From: Shewanella marisflavi
GTDB taxonomy: Bacteria; Pseudomonadota; Gammaproteobacteria; Enterobacterales; Shewanellaceae
Reading direction: 5' to 3'
Length of the DNA stretch: 64,000 nucleotides
Assembly: GCF_023283925.1 (NCBI RefSeq)
Contig: NZ_JAKIKX010000007.1
Span: forward strand, 62,001 to 126,000
The notes beneath the pieces were generated by a model. The model was not told the DNA's origin. It searched no databases and was given only the letters and a program-made list of their open reading frames with translations. This document shows positions 17,030-28,553 of the stretch, piece by piece; position 1 is the stretch's first letter, and each line of letters begins with the position of its first letter. Made by a program: the position numbers and the translations under genes.

Positions 17030-17120
17030 TCGGCCTAATAATTGCTGAGCGAGTGTTCACTTAGGCTGACACAAGGCCCAATGATGAACAGATATTTATC
17101 TAAGGATCAGCATAATATCC

Positions 17121-18244
<1,124 letters not shown>

Positions 18245-18379
18245 TTCGGCCCAAATAAATAGGCAGCAAGACTTTGGTTTGACCCCGGGCGAGACATCGA
18301 CTTAGATGGTTCGCCGCCCAGATACCGCAAGGTGTTTGGGTAAAAAGCGGGCACCGGGTGTCGCTGCCTTAAGTGTTTT

Positions 18380-19249
18380 ATGAAACCTATTTTTGCCCGC
18401 GGTATTTCGAATCAATTCAGGCTCACATTGGCAATTATTTTGTCGGTGATCTTACTGGTGGCCAACGATAGGCTGGAACCAGTGCGTCAATCTATCTCCT
18501 CTGTGCTTAGCCCATTGCAATATGTTGCGAATATTCCTGGCGCCGTGCTCGATTGGTCGGCCGAGAGCATCGCCACGCGCAACATGCTGGCCAAGCAAAA
18601 TAAACAACTGCTTAGACAACAACTCCTGATGAGCGAGCGTCTGCAACGTTTCGAACACCTGAGACAGGAAAACGATCGTCTGCGCGCCTTACTGGGCTCT
18701 CCGGTGCACATGGACTCCAAGAAGGTGGTCGCCGAGGTGATGGAGGTGGCCAGCGATCCTTTTCGTCACTATGTGGTGTTAAACCATGGTGCCCGCAGCG
18801 GTGTCTTTGTGGGCCAACCTGTGGTCGATGCCCACGGCGTTGTCGGCCAGGTGGTTGAAATCAGTGAGTTGACCAGCCGTGTATTGCTGATCTCGGATGT
18901 GACCCACGCCATCCCTGTGCGGGTGACCCGTAACGACGTGCGTCTGGTGGCACAGGGAACCGGTGAGCTTGATGAACTCGAGCTACGTCATGTGGCTAAG
19001 AGTACCGACCTTAGAGTGGGCGACCTTCTCGTATCGTCCGGTTTAGGCATGCGTTTCCCTGAGGGCTATCCTGTGGCGCGCATCATGAAGGTGGAGCGCG
19101 ACGACGGTCAGAGTTACGCCACAGTGACGGCGCAGCCATTGGCAGCATTGGATCGAATCCGCTATCTCTTGCTGATCTGGCCCGAAACCAATCAGCAGGA
19201 GCAAGCCGAGCCTGTCGAAGCCGAGCCGAAAACCGAGGAGACGCCATGA
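18380..19249 (+). CDS. mreC: Rod-shape-determining protein MreC
   Basis: This is a 289-residue bitopic protein. It has a cytoplasmic N terminus, one membrane segment (about 14-30, LTLAIILSVILLVAN), a coiled coil (about 60-105, rich in Gln/Arg/Leu) and a periplasmic double beta-barrel domain with the VVDAHGVVGQVVE and ISDVTHAIPVRV segments. The C-terminal tail is Glu/Pro rich. MreC connects MreB with the elongation PBPs. It overlaps mreD by four bases. Confidence 0.96.
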   Translation: MKPIFARGISNQFRLTLAIILSVILLVANDRLEPVRQSISSVLSPLQYVANIPGAVLDWSAESIATRNMLAKQNKQLLRQQLLMSERLQRFEHLRQENDRLRALLGSPVHMDSKKVVAEVMEVASDPFRHYVVLNHGARSGVFVGQPVVDAHGVVGQVVEISELTSRVLLISDVTHAIPVRVTRNDVRLVAQGTGELDELELRHVAKSTDLRVGDLLVSSGLGMRFPEGYPVARIMKVERDDGQSYATVTAQPLAALDRIRYLLLIWPETNQQEQAEPVEAEPKTEETP

Positions 19250-19734
19250 GCATGCATATTCCCCACGGACGTTGGGTAGTCTGGCTGAGTTTCCTACTGG
19301 CCATGTTATTTCAGATCATGCCTTTGCCTGGCATCGTAGAGCCGTGGCGCCCGGACTGGTTGCTGCTGGTGATGATCTACTGGGCGATGGCACTGCCGCA
19401 TCGCTACAACATACTGTCGGCCTGGTTGTTGGGGGTGATGTTGGATATTTTGTTGGGGGCGCACCTTGGTATTAGAGCGCTTTCCATGTCACTGGTGATC
19501 TATGTGGTCGTGCTGCACTTTCAGCGGATGCGTAATTTCCCCATGTGGCAACAGGCATTAATGGTCGCCAGTTTAGTCTGTTTGCATCATCTGTTGGTGT
19601 TCTGGATACAGTTTGTGGTGAACGTGGCTAGCTTCGAGGCTAGTCTATTTCTACCAGCCCTGTCGAGCTTGGTCATTTGGCCCTGGGTGTTTTGGATATT
19701 ACGGCGTATTCGTCGAATTTATAAAGTGAGATAA
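19246..19734 (+). CDS. mreD: Rod-shape-determining protein MreD
   Basis: This 162-residue polytopic inner-membrane protein has about five membrane segments, including [19 protein letters not shown] and [17 protein letters not shown]. It overlaps mreC by four bases (ATGA) and ends in TAATG, which overlaps the maf start. MreD is a partner of MreC in the elongasome. Length and order are normal. Confidence 0.95.
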   Translation: MSMHIPHGRWVVWLSFLLAMLFQIMPLPGIVEPWRPDWLLLVMIYWAMALPHRYNILSAWLLGVMLDILLGAHLGIRALSMSLVIYVVVLHFQRMRNFPMWQQALMVASLVCLHHLLVFWIQFVVNVASFEASLFLPALSSLVIWPWVFWILRRIRRIYKVR

Positions 19735-20324
19735 TGATGCAGCTGGTATTAGCCTCTTCTTCCCCCCGCCGTCGTGAACTCTTAGCTCAGGTGGGCTTTG
19801 GCGATCCTGAGTTTGGTTTCGAGGTCTTAGCCGCCGATATCGATGAGAGCCATAGGGCTGGAGAAACTGCCGAAGATTTTGTCGTGCGCCTGGCAATTGA
19901 AAAGGCCAGTGCAGGCTTGGCGCTTTGGGGAAAGCCAGATGCTGTGGTGCTCGGCTCAGATACCATAGTCGTATTGGACGGTGAAATCTTAGGAAAGCCT
20001 AAGGATGAGCTTGATGCCAAGCAGATGCTTAGCGCCTTGTCGGGCCAGTGCCATAGCGTGATGACGGCGGTGGCAGTGACTGATGGTAAGCAAACCCTGT
20101 CGCGATTAGTTGAAACTAAAGTGCAATTTTGCGGCCTAACAGAACAAGATATCTTGGCCTATATTGCCACAGGTGAACCCATGGATAAGGCCGGTGCATA
20201 CGGTATTCAAGGACTAGGCGGTTGTTTTGTCGAGTCTATCGATGGCAGTTATTCAGCGGTGGTCGGTTTGCCTTTAGTGGAGACCCGAAACCTGCTCGAC
20301 AAGATCAAGGTAGCAGCGATTTAG
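19734..20324 (+). CDS. maf: Maf-family nucleotide pyrophosphatase (YhdE type)
   Basis: This 196-residue protein starts with [16 protein letters not shown], the Maf signature, and has the conserved SDT (VLGSDTIVV), the GKP motif and [12 protein letters not shown]. YhdE-type Maf proteins hydrolyse dTTP, UTP and related non-canonical pyrimidine nucleotides, and the family has been linked to septum inhibition. Two ATGs (19734 and 19737) precede QLVLASS; the first overlaps the mreD stop. The mreBCD-maf-rng order is the same as in E. coli. Confidence 0.94.
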   Translation: MMQLVLASSSPRRRELLAQVGFGDPEFGFEVLAADIDESHRAGETAEDFVVRLAIEKASAGLALWGKPDAVVLGSDTIVVLDGEILGKPKDELDAKQMLSALSGQCHSVMTAVAVTDGKQTLSRLVETKVQFCGLTEQDILAYIATGEPMDKAGAYGIQGLGGCFVESIDGSYSAVVGLPLVETRNLLDKIKVAAI

Positions 20325-20370
20325 GCCTGGCTCTGAAGAGTGAGCCGTTTAGGTGTAAGCTATATCTATG

Positions 20371-20397
20371 ATTAACGGTCCGTTTGGGCCGTTAATG
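20371..20397. other. Hairpin in the maf-rng gap
   Basis: Arms ATTAACGGTCC (20371-20381) and its near-complement (20386-20396; one G-U pair) enclose a GTTT loop. There is no T run after it, so it is not a standard terminator. It could affect rng mRNA stability or be a partial attenuator; nothing more can be said. Confidence 0.4.
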
Positions 20398-20423
20398 CAT
20401 TAATCCTATTTAAGTGAGTAAGC

Positions 20424-21926
20424 ATGAGTCACATAGTCAAAAACAAAGTACAGAAAAAGATAGGTTCTGAGCTATTGATCAATGTGACGCCGACCGAGGC
20501 CCGTGTTGCTCTGGTGGAATACGGTATCTTGCAAGAGGTGCATATCGAGCGGCGCATGAAGCGCGGCCTGGTAGGCAACATCTATAAAGGCAAGGTCAGC
20601 CGGGTGTTACCAGGCATGCAGGCGGCCTTTGTCGATATCGGTCTGGATAAGGCGGCGTTTCTGCACGCCTCAGATATTGTGCCTCATACCGAGTGTGTGG
20701 CCGATGTCGAGAAGGGCAACTTTGTGGTGCGCGATATCGGTGAGTTAGTGCGTCAAGGCCAGGACATCATGGTGCAGGTGGTTAAAGATCCGCTGGGTAC
20801 TAAGGGTGCGCGTCTTACCACAGATATTACCCTGCCTTCTCGTTATCTGGTATTTATGCCAGGCTCCAGCCATGTCGGCGTGTCGCAGCGCATCGAATCT
20901 GAAGAGGTACGTGCGCGGCTTAAGGGATTGACCGAACCTTTTGTCGACGAAGATGGTGGCTTTATTATTCGCACTGCCGCCGAGAATGCTGGCGAGCAGG
21001 AACTGGTGCAGGATGCGGCTTTCCTTCGCCGAGTTTGGGCTAAGGTGTGTGAACGCCGTAAGCGCCCAGGCGTCTCGCTGTTATATCAAGACCTTGCCCT
21101 GCCGGTACGCATAGTGCGTGACTTTGTCGGCACAGAGCTGGACCAAATTCAGGTGGATTCGGGGCAAACCTATGAGGAGCTACTGCAGTTCACTCAAGAG
21201 TTTATGCCCGAGATCGCCGATAAGATAGAACACTATTCGGGCCGAGTGCCCATCTTCGATCTCTATGATGTGGAGAACGAGGTGCAGCGCGCCTTGGGAC
21301 GTAAGGTAGAGCTTAAATCTGGCGGCTACCTCATCATAGATCAGACCGAAGCCATGACCACAGTCGATATCAATACCGGCGCCTTTGTTGGTCACCGTAA
21401 CTTAGAAGAGACCATCTTCAACACTAACCTGGAGGCGACCCACGCCATCGCTCGTCAGTTGCGCCTGCGTAACTTAGGTGGGATCATCATTATCGACTTT
21501 ATCGATATGCTGAACGAAGATCATAAGAAGCGTGTGCTGAGCACCTTAGAGGCCGCGCTGGCCAACGACAGGGTGAAAACCAATGTCAGCGGTTTCTCCG
21601 GCTTGGGGCTGGTTGAGATGACACGTAAGCGCACCCGCGAAAGTCTCGAGCATGTGCTGTGCGGCGAATGCCCCGCGTGTTTGGGGACGGGCACCTTGAA
21701 GACGGTCGAGACAGTCTCCTATGAGATCTTCCGCGAGATCATCCGCCTCAATCGAGGTTATGATGCCGATGAGTTTTTGGTTTACTGCGCGCCGGCTGTA
21801 TATAACAGCCTGACCGGAGAAGAGAGTCATCTGGTAGCGGAACTGGGTGCCTATATTGGCAAGCGTGTACGTCTGCAGAACGAGCCTATGTATGCACAAA
21901 ATAAATTTGATGTGGTGATAATGTAG
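20424..21926 (+). CDS. rng: Ribonuclease G
   Basis: This is a 500-residue endoribonuclease of the RNase E/G family, which processes 16S rRNA 5' ends and degrades some mRNAs. An S1 domain occupies about 38-130, followed by the catalytic region with the metal-binding Asp residues in TVDINTGAFVG and IIIIDFIDM. The zinc-link region is CGECPACLGTG. There is no long C-terminal scaffold, which separates it from RNase E. It overlaps yhdP by one base (TAGTG). Confidence 0.96.
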   Translation: MSHIVKNKVQKKIGSELLINVTPTEARVALVEYGILQEVHIERRMKRGLVGNIYKGKVSRVLPGMQAAFVDIGLDKAAFLHASDIVPHTECVADVEKGNFVVRDIGELVRQGQDIMVQVVKDPLGTKGARLTTDITLPSRYLVFMPGSSHVGVSQRIESEEVRARLKGLTEPFVDEDGGFIIRTAAENAGEQELVQDAAFLRRVWAKVCERRKRPGVSLLYQDLALPVRIVRDFVGTELDQIQVDSGQTYEELLQFTQEFMPEIADKIEHYSGRVPIFDLYDVENEVQRALGRKVELKSGGYLIIDQTEAMTTVDINTGAFVGHRNLEETIFNTNLEATHAIARQLRLRNLGGIIIIDFIDMLNEDHKKRVLSTLEAALANDRVKTNVSGFSGLGLVEMTRKRTRESLEHVLCGECPACLGTGTLKTVETVSYEIFREIIRLNRGYDADEFLVYCAPAVYNSLTGEESHLVAELGAYIGKRVRLQNEPMYAQNKFDVVIM

Positions 21927-24900
21927 TGTCACGCCCATTTTGCCCTCGCACCTTTGGCCGTCTCTGCTGGCAGACGATCGCCATCATAGTGGTGATCTTT
22001 GCCCTGAGCGTGAGTCTGTTTAGGGGACTGCTGCCCAAGCTAGACCAAGTACGCCAGGAATTGGTTAACTATATCTACCAAGAATATCAGGTGAAGGTTG
22101 AGGTGGGTGAACTCACCGCCGAGTGGCAGGCATTTGGCCCTGCGGTGACGGTCAAAAATCTGGTATTACCCGTGCAGGAAAACCTGCCGGTCACCTTCAT
22201 TATAGACAATGTTCATCTTAAGTTGGATTTTTGGGACACCTTAGTGTCTGTCTCGCCGCAGATTGAAAATGTGATTTTCGAAGGGGTTAAGGTCGCCCTG
22301 GATATGGATCGCATTCATCGCCAGGAGCAGACCAGCGATGCGCCCGTTGTGGAGCAAAACACCGACTGGATATACTCCCTGCTACTGGAGCAGTTCGAGC
22401 GCTTTGCTATCACAGATGTGACCATGCAACTGATCAGCAAGCATCACAAGTTCCGTCCTATTCATATCAAGAATCTGCGTTGGTATAACCTTAATGACAG
22501 TCACCGCGCCGAGGGGGCCTTGTATCTTGATGAAGATGCCTCGGAGGTTGAGCGCCTGTTATTGGGGGTCGATATTCGTGGCGATGGATACAGCCCTGAG
22601 TCTTTGACTGGCCAGTTCTATCTGTCGGCAAACGCCCTGGATCTCGGGAAGTGGGCCTCACGGCAGGAAAATCCTTATGATTCGAGCAAGAAACTCCCCC
22701 TAGAAGGCGTGGTTAACTTGCAGGCTTGGGCTGAATTTAGCCATCGGCAGTTCAATGCTGCCACAGTGGCCTTTAAGCCCAGTTGGTTACAATGGCAGCT
22801 TAATGGTGAGCAGCAAAAATTTGAGATCCAGGGAGGACAGCTTAATTGGGCTCCTCAGGCATCGGGCTGGCAAGTCAGTAGTTCAAACCTTGCCTTTGTC
22901 ACTAATGAGCAGAGCTGGCCTGAGCTGGATATTGGAGCCCTGAGTCGTGATGGTCGGCTAAGTGCCTATATCAATCAGCTCGATGTGCAGATGTTACTTC
23001 CGCTATTGCCACTCGTGCCAGCCGTGGAGTTAAACGCTCTTAATCACTGGCAGACGATGCAGCCCAAGGGAAATATCAAGCAACTTAAGTTTGGTTATAA
23101 CACACAGGAAGGCTTTGCCCTGTCGGCTCAGTTAGCGCAGGTCTCCTGGCAAGGGGTTAAAGCTATTCCAGGATCTGAGCCTATCGATCTGACACTCGGC
23201 ATACAGGGCGATAACCTCTATCTGTCTGCACCAGAGCAACAATATTTATTGGATTTCAACGGAGGTTTCGAGGAGCCTTTGTCGCTGGCGGGGGACGCTT
23301 TTACGGTCAAATATGCCCTAAGCCAAGCCGCCCTCTTTGCACCTAAGCTGCATTTTTACAATGATGATTTAGATCTGGATGCTGCCATGCAGTTCGGCTT
23401 TGCCGATGAGGCAAGTTTGAACCTGCTGGCCGATGTGCAGATTAAAGATGCCGCCAGAGCCAAATATTATTTTCCCAAGCGTGGCATGAGCGCCTCGCTC
23501 ATCGCCTATCTTAGTGGCGCCCTTAAGGCCGGACAGAGCCAGAATGCCAAGGTAGTATGGAATGGCCCCTTGAGTCATTTCCCTTATGACGACAACACAG
23601 GCGTATTTCAGGCCGGTTTCACTTTAGAACAGGCGCGCTATGAGTTTCAGCCGACTTGGCCTGAGGTGACTCAGCTTAGTCTTGATGCCCTGTTTGAAAA
23701 TGCCGCTATGGATATCTGGGTCAACAAGGGGATGTTAATGGACGTCCCGGCCGATGGCGCTCATGTGGCGATTCCACGCATGAACCACCAGAGCCTGCTG
23801 ACGGTTAAGGCGGATCTTCGTACTCAAGGCGAAGCCGCCAAGCAGGTGTTGCTGCGCTCGCCGCTGGCTAAAACGGTGGGAGCGACCCTTAAAGTGGTAC
23901 AGGTGCAGGGCGAGGTCTCGGGTAAACTGGATCTCACGATTCCTTTGTATCAAGGGGGGAAGGAGCAGATTCTGGGTCAGGTGACATTTGACGATACCCC
24001 TGTGTATATCAGTGAGCCGGGTGTGCAGCTCGTGGGTGTTAGTGGTGAGGTCTATTTTGCCAATGAGGTAGTGACAGGTGAGGGGATCAAGGCCCAATTA
24101 TTTGAACAGCCGGTGACTTTTACCTTTGATACCGGTCGGAGCAATAAGCATTATGGCCTTAACCTGGATATGCAGGGGCTGTGGGATCTGCAACAGTTGC
24201 CCGATGCCCTCAATAATCCACTGAGCGATTATTACCAAGGACAATTGGACTGGCAGGGAGCGATGACGCTGATCTTTGATGAGCTGGGTTACCGTATTCA
24301 GGCACAAGTAAAGAGTGACATGCAGGGCGTGGAGCTTAGCCTGCCGGGTAAGTTTGCTAAGGCCGCCGACAGTAAGAGGGCGCTTTCCTTCGAGCTGATT
24401 GGTGACAACAAGCAGGCTTCTTTAGGGGCAAAGCTTGGCGATCAGATGGAGTTTTGGGGGGGATTCGATGAGCAGTCTGGGGATCACCTGGCTCATTTCG
24501 ATCTACTGCTGGGACGCCTGTTTAAGCCAGGCGATCAGCTAAAGCGTCAGGCAGGACATCTGCAACTGGATATGCCTAATACCGAGTTTGGGCCTTGGCT
24601 GCCTATCATCAAGGGTTTTATGGGCAAGCAGCAGCTCGAATCATCATTGGATCTGGCCATGCGTCAGGTGCTAGCCGAGCAGTCATCTGAGACGCCCATG
24701 ATAGACACAGTTGCCGAAGTTGAATCGAATGGCTTCTTCCCGCCGCTAATCTCGGTAGAGGGACAGATACAGCAGCTCAATCTTTATGGTCAACCACTTA
24801 GCGAGCTAAACCTGGAGGCATATCCTACAGAACATGGTTGGCGTTTTGAGGGGAATGCCCAGGAGTTTAGCGGTCGGGTGGACTTTTACCCAGATTGGTC

Positions 24901-26158
24901 GACCCAAGGGCTTAAGCTGGTGGCCAGCCGCTTTAATTTGACGCCCCTGAGTGAGACACCGGATGCCGAAGCGGTTAGCAATCATGAGGTGCTCAATCAT
25001 CTGCCCCCCTTGGCGGTGGATGTAGATCAGTTTAGTGCCTATGGTAAGTCGCTTGGGCATCTAGTGTTGCAGGCAACACCAAACAATGGCGATTATCAGA
25101 TCCAGACGCTGACGCTCACCACGCCTGGGATCACCCTTAAAGGCAAGGGAGCCTGGTCGAACAGCGAAGGGCAGAATCTGACCGAGTTACAATTTGATCT
25201 TAATGCCAAGCAGTTTGACGAGGTGTCAGAGCGTTTAGGGATAGACCCTGGCCTCAAGGAGGCGCCGCTGGATCTGCAGGCCCAGCTTTCTTGGCATGGT
25301 GCCCCTTATGCATTCTCGCTCGAAACCCTAAATGGCCAGATAAACTATAAGTTGGGCAAAGGCCATCTGTCTGAGGTGAGCGATAAGGGCGCGCGTATCT
25401 TCTCCCTGTTCAGTCTGGATTCCTTGCTGCGTAAGTTGTCGCTGGATTTCTCGGATGTGTTTGGTAAGGGGCTTTACTTCAACTCCTTTACAGGCACCTT
25501 GAAGCTGGACAATGGCGTAGTGAAAACTACAGATTCTGAAATGGACGCCGTGGCTGGCAATATGAAGGTGCGGGGCTATACCGACCTCACCACAGAAAGC
25601 CTTAACTATGACATACGCTTCGTGCCCCAACTTGCTTCTAGCGTGCCGACAGTGGTGCTACTTAGTACAGGTGGTTGGACGCTCGGCTTAGGCGCCTTTG
25701 CCTTAACCAAGGTGTTAGAGCCGGTGATCGAAGTGATCTCTGAAATCCGTTTCAGGCTGACAGGTACCATGTCAGAGCCTAAGCTTGAAGAATTGGAGCG
25801 TAAGAGCAAGGAGATAGAGATCCCTGAGTCTGTCTTGCCACGTCAACCGGCGCAGCCAGAGCTACAACCAGAGTCACAACCAGAGTTACAACCAGACTCA
25901 CAGCCTGAGCCTGAGTTAAAGTCAGAGCCTATTGAGCCTTCTGAGCAGGTGATGCCTTCAGGCGTTGAGATCCCCAAGCCTGCTGTTGAAGCTATGCCAG
26001 ACTTTAAGGAAAACCGTCCTCAGCAGGAAATGCCAAGTAAGCCAGAGTCACAAGACAAGCCAGTGCAGAAGGAGTCGGTCGATGCAGGTCAGCTTATTAC
26101 AATGTCAGAGTGGTCGCGACGTCGAGGAGAACCTCAGTTTTATTCGCGAGCAGCTTGA
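21926..26158 (+). CDS. yhdP: YhdP-type AsmA-like envelope protein
   Basis: This is a very large (1410-residue) inner-membrane-anchored periplasmic protein of the YhdP/AsmA-like group. Such proteins, together with TamB and YdbH, are thought to form lipid-conducting bridges to the outer membrane. One N-terminal membrane segment (about 13-33, TIAIIVVIFALSVSLFRGLL) precedes a long repetitive beta region. The core ends with the AsmA-like C-terminal domain. The last ~100 residues are a Pro/Glu/Gln tail not typical of E. coli YhdP and include 12-bp repeats. GTG 21926 is the start, overlapping rng. The 3' end overlaps the nitrilase gene by 77 bases. Confidence 0.92.
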   Translation: MSRPFCPRTFGRLCWQTIAIIVVIFALSVSLFRGLLPKLDQVRQELVNYIYQEYQVKVEVGELTAEWQAFGPAVTVKNLVLPVQENLPVTFIIDNVHLKLDFWDTLVSVSPQIENVIFEGVKVALDMDRIHRQEQTSDAPVVEQNTDWIYSLLLEQFERFAITDVTMQLISKHHKFRPIHIKNLRWYNLNDSHRAEGALYLDEDASEVERLLLGVDIRGDGYSPESLTGQFYLSANALDLGKWASRQENPYDSSKKLPLEGVVNLQAWAEFSHRQFNAATVAFKPSWLQWQLNGEQQKFEIQGGQLNWAPQASGWQVSSSNLAFVTNEQSWPELDIGALSRDGRLSAYINQLDVQMLLPLLPLVPAVELNALNHWQTMQPKGNIKQLKFGYNTQEGFALSAQLAQVSWQGVKAIPGSEPIDLTLGIQGDNLYLSAPEQQYLLDFNGGFEEPLSLAGDAFTVKYALSQAALFAPKLHFYNDDLDLDAAMQFGFADEASLNLLADVQIKDAARAKYYFPKRGMSASLIAYLSGALKAGQSQNAKVVWNGPLSHFPYDDNTGVFQAGFTLEQARYEFQPTWPEVTQLSLDALFENAAMDIWVNKGMLMDVPADGAHVAIPRMNHQSLLTVKADLRTQGEAAKQVLLRSPLAKTVGATLKVVQVQGEVSGKLDLTIPLYQGGKEQILGQVTFDDTPVYISEPGVQLVGVSGEVYFANEVVTGEGIKAQLFEQPVTFTFDTGRSNKHYGLNLDMQGLWDLQQLPDALNNPLSDYYQGQLDWQGAMTLIFDELGYRIQAQVKSDMQGVELSLPGKFAKAADSKRALSFELIGDNKQASLGAKLGDQMEFWGGFDEQSGDHLAHFDLLLGRLFKPGDQLKRQAGHLQLDMPNTEFGPWLPIIKGFMGKQQLESSLDLAMRQVLAEQSSETPMIDTVAEVESNGFFPPLISVEGQIQQLNLYGQPLSELNLEAYPTEHGWRFEGNAQEFSGRVDFYPDWSTQGLKLVASRFNLTPLSETPDAEAVSNHEVLNHLPPLAVDVDQFSAYGKSLGHLVLQATPNNGDYQIQTLTLTTPGITLKGKGAWSNSEGQNLTELQFDLNAKQFDEVSERLGIDPGLKEAPLDLQAQLSWHGAPYAFSLETLNGQINYKLGKGHLSEVSDKGARIFSLFSLDSLLRKLSLDFSDVFGKGLYFNSFTGTLKLDNGVVKTTDSEMDAVAGNMKVRGYTDLTTESLNYDIRFVPQLASSVPTVVLLSTGGWTLGLGAFALTKVLEPVIEVISEIRFRLTGTMSEPKLEELERKSKEIEIPESVLPRQPAQPELQPESQPELQPDSQPEPELKSEPIEPSEQVMPSGVEIPKPAVEAMPDFKENRPQQEMPSKPESQDKPVQKESVDAGQLITMSEWSRRRGEPQFYSRAA
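25853..25912 (+). repeat. 12-bp tandem repeat in the yhdP tail
   Basis: Five in-frame 12-base units (starts 25853, 25865, 25877, 25889 and 25901) have the consensus CARCCAGAGTYA and encode QPEL, QPES, QPEL, QPDS and QPEP. They lie in the Pro/Glu-rich C-terminal extension of YhdP. Confidence 0.92.
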
Positions 26159-26936
26159 CGCATTAACTATAGGGGAGGCGCCACATCTGGTGGTGTTGCC
26201 CGAGTGCTGTTTACTGTTTGGCGGCCACGAGAGCCAGCAGTTGGCCCATGCCGGTGATGATGCAGCGAGTGAGTTGAAACAGGCGCTGGCCGCGATGGCG
26301 AAGCAATATGGCATCTATTTAGTGGCCGGAACCATTCCCATCTTAGCCGATGACGGACGAGTCTATAGCCGTAGTTACCTGTTTAATGACAAAGGGGAGA
26401 CCCTGGGCCATTATGACAAGTTGCATCTGTTTGATGTTGACGTCGATGATGGCACTAAATCCTACCGAGAAAGTGATACCTTTTGTCCCGGTGAAAACAT
26501 AACCGTGGTCGATACGCCTTTCGGTAAGGTCGGGATGGCGATATGCTATGACATTCGATTTGCCGATCTGTTTCGTGCCATGCGGCTGCAAGGTGCAGAG
26601 ATCATCGTTCTACCGGCGGCCTTTACACGAGTGACCGGACGCGTCCACTGGTTACCCTTGCTGCAGGCGAGAGCGATTGAAACTCAATGTTTTGTATTGG
26701 CCGCTGCCCAGTGGGGCGAGCATAATCAAGGGCGGCGTGAGACCTGGGGACATTCTTGTGTCATCGACCCTTGGGGTGAACTGGTCGCGGTAAAACCTGA
26801 GGGATGTGGCTGGTTGTCGACAGAGATAAGCTTAGATGCTATCGAAAAGATCCGCCGTAACATACCTGTGGTTGAACATAATCGTTTTGCAGCGCCGACA
26901 TTGCAGGCGGCCCGCCAGAAAGAGACTATAAAATAG
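26082..26936 (+). CDS. Carbon-nitrogen hydrolase (nitrilase superfamily, Nit/YbeM-like)
   Basis: This 284-residue amidase has the complete Glu-Lys-Cys triad: LPECCLL, the Lys in HYDKLHLFDV, and GMAICYDIRF. The pattern is closest to Nit1/YbeM-type omega-amidases that repair deaminated glutathione, but the substrate cannot be proven. The frame is open from 25965, but only ATG 26082 (AGGAG seven bases upstream) gives the correct N terminus MQVSLLQCQS. That places the first 77 bases inside the end of yhdP, an unusually long overlap. It lies between yhdP and tldD, as in many Shewanella-like gene orders. Confidence 0.9.
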   Translation: MQVSLLQCQSGRDVEENLSFIREQLDALTIGEAPHLVVLPECCLLFGGHESQQLAHAGDDAASELKQALAAMAKQYGIYLVAGTIPILADDGRVYSRSYLFNDKGETLGHYDKLHLFDVDVDDGTKSYRESDTFCPGENITVVDTPFGKVGMAICYDIRFADLFRAMRLQGAEIIVLPAAFTRVTGRVHWLPLLQARAIETQCFVLAAAQWGEHNQGRRETWGHSCVIDPWGELVAVKPEGCGWLSTEISLDAIEKIRRNIPVVEHNRFAAPTLQAARQKETIK

Positions 26937-26967
26937 CGCCATGTAGCGCTTCAAAGAGAGAGAATTA

Positions 26968-28416
26968 ATGCCATTTTTAACCCAAGTAGAACAGAGCCTT
27001 TTGCAAGATGGATTGTCGCTGGATCAGTTGCAAGGCTATATCAATAGCATTCATCAGCATCAGGTGGATTTTTCCGATCTCTATTTTCAGGGAAGCCGTC
27101 ATGAGTCTTGGGTGTTAGAAGATGGCATAGTTAAAGAGGGCAGCTTTCATATCGAGCGTGGTGTGGGCGTGCGTGCGATCAGTGGCGAGAAGACAGGTTT
27201 TGCCTATGCCGATGAGATCACGCCAGTGGCGCTGAGCGCTGCAGTCGAAGCGGCTCGCGGCATCTCCATGGCGGGTAATAGTGGCCGTGTTCAGGCCTGG
27301 AAGCAACAAAAGGCGACGCCTTTGTATCAGAGTGCCGATCCCATTGCCGCCATGGAAGAGGTCAAGAAGATCGAGCTGCTTAAGCAGGCCGATGCCTATG
27401 TGCGCAGCTTAGATACACGCATCATCCAGGTGGTGATCAGCTTGTCAGGCGTGCATGAGGAAATTTTAGTGGCGGCGAGCGACGGTACCCTGGCAGCCGA
27501 TATTCGTCCGCTCGTGCGTTTTAACTGTAGCGTAGTGCTAGAGCAAGATGGCAAGCGTGAGCGCGGCGCCAGCGGCGGCGGTGGCCGTCATGATTATCAA
27601 GTCTTTTTCGAGTCGGGCGACAATGGTTTGCCAAGCTGTTTCGCTTTTGCCCGCGAAGCGGTGCGCCAAGCTTCTGTGAACCTGACGGCTATCGATGCAC
27701 CAGCAGGTGAGATGCCAGTCGTATTAGGTGCAGGCTGGCCAGGTGTCTTACTGCATGAGGCCGTGGGTCATGGCCTGGAAGGTGACTTTAACCGTAAGGG
27801 CAGCAGTGCCTTTAGCGGTCTTGTCGGACAGCAAGTCGCCTCTAGTTTGGTCACCGTTGTCGATGACGGTACCCTGGTTAATCGCCGCGGTTCGCTGAGC
27901 ATAGACGACGAAGGCGTGCCAACACAAAAGACGGTATTGATCGAAAACGGCATCTTGAAAGGCTATATGCAAGACAAGCTCAACGGCCGTCTCATGGGAC
28001 AGGCATCTACGGGTAATGGTCGCCGTGAGTCTTATGCGCACCTGCCGATGCCACGCATGACCAATACCTATATGGAAGCGGGCGACAGCTCGCCTGAAGA
28101 GATCATCAAGTCGGTGGACAAGGGGATCTACGCCCCTAACTTTGGTGGTGGGCAGGTGGATATCACCTCTGGCAAGTTTGTCTTCTCGGCATCAGAAGCC
28201 TATCTTATCGAGAAGGGCGAGATCACCCAGGCGATCAAGGGAGCGACCCTGATCGGTAACGGCCCTGAGGCCATGGGGCAGATCTCTATGGTCGGTAACG
28301 ACTTGGCGCTCGATAAGGGCGTTGGTGTCTGTGGCAAAGATGGGCAAAGTGTGCCCGTAGGAGTGGGTCAGCCGAGCCTGAAGCTCGACAGGCTGACAGT
28401 GGGGGGAACGGCCTAG
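26968..28416 (+). CDS. tldD: Metalloprotease TldD
   Basis: This is a 482-residue subunit of the TldD/TldE protease, which cleaves unfolded peptides and participates in maturation of some ribosomal peptides and in CcdA turnover. The zinc motif HEAVGH is present in the middle of the protein ([14 protein letters not shown]), and the further conserved segment [18 protein letters not shown] is intact. GAGAGAGAA precedes the ATG. Its partner PmbA/TldE is encoded about 5.5 kb downstream (33949-35289). The region between the two is occupied by an efflux operon and darP. Confidence 0.96.
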   Translation: MPFLTQVEQSLLQDGLSLDQLQGYINSIHQHQVDFSDLYFQGSRHESWVLEDGIVKEGSFHIERGVGVRAISGEKTGFAYADEITPVALSAAVEAARGISMAGNSGRVQAWKQQKATPLYQSADPIAAMEEVKKIELLKQADAYVRSLDTRIIQVVISLSGVHEEILVAASDGTLAADIRPLVRFNCSVVLEQDGKRERGASGGGGRHDYQVFFESGDNGLPSCFAFAREAVRQASVNLTAIDAPAGEMPVVLGAGWPGVLLHEAVGHGLEGDFNRKGSSAFSGLVGQQVASSLVTVVDDGTLVNRRGSLSIDDEGVPTQKTVLIENGILKGYMQDKLNGRLMGQASTGNGRRESYAHLPMPRMTNTYMEAGDSSPEEIIKSVDKGIYAPNFGGGQVDITSGKFVFSASEAYLIEKGEITQAIKGATLIGNGPEAMGQISMVGNDLALDKGVGVCGKDGQSVPVGVGQPSLKLDRLTVGGTA

Positions 28417-28425
28417 CAAGTGGCT

Positions 28426-28449
28426 GCGGCGTGTCTGCTGAGACGCCGC
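28426..28449 (+). terminator. Hairpin after tldD
   Basis: GCGGCGT.TCT pairs with AGACGCCGC (28441-28449) with one bulged base. The T tract follows only at about 28461-28465, so termination strength is uncertain. It lies ten bases after the tldD stop and before the efflux operon. Confidence 0.45.
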
Positions 28450-28553
28450 GATTGATGAGGGTTTTTGCCCTTAATTGCCAGGTCATCTTTTCAACACTCC
28501 CTTAGGGTGTTAACATTCGCCAAGGAAATAGAGTAATAACTCTAGAGGTATTA

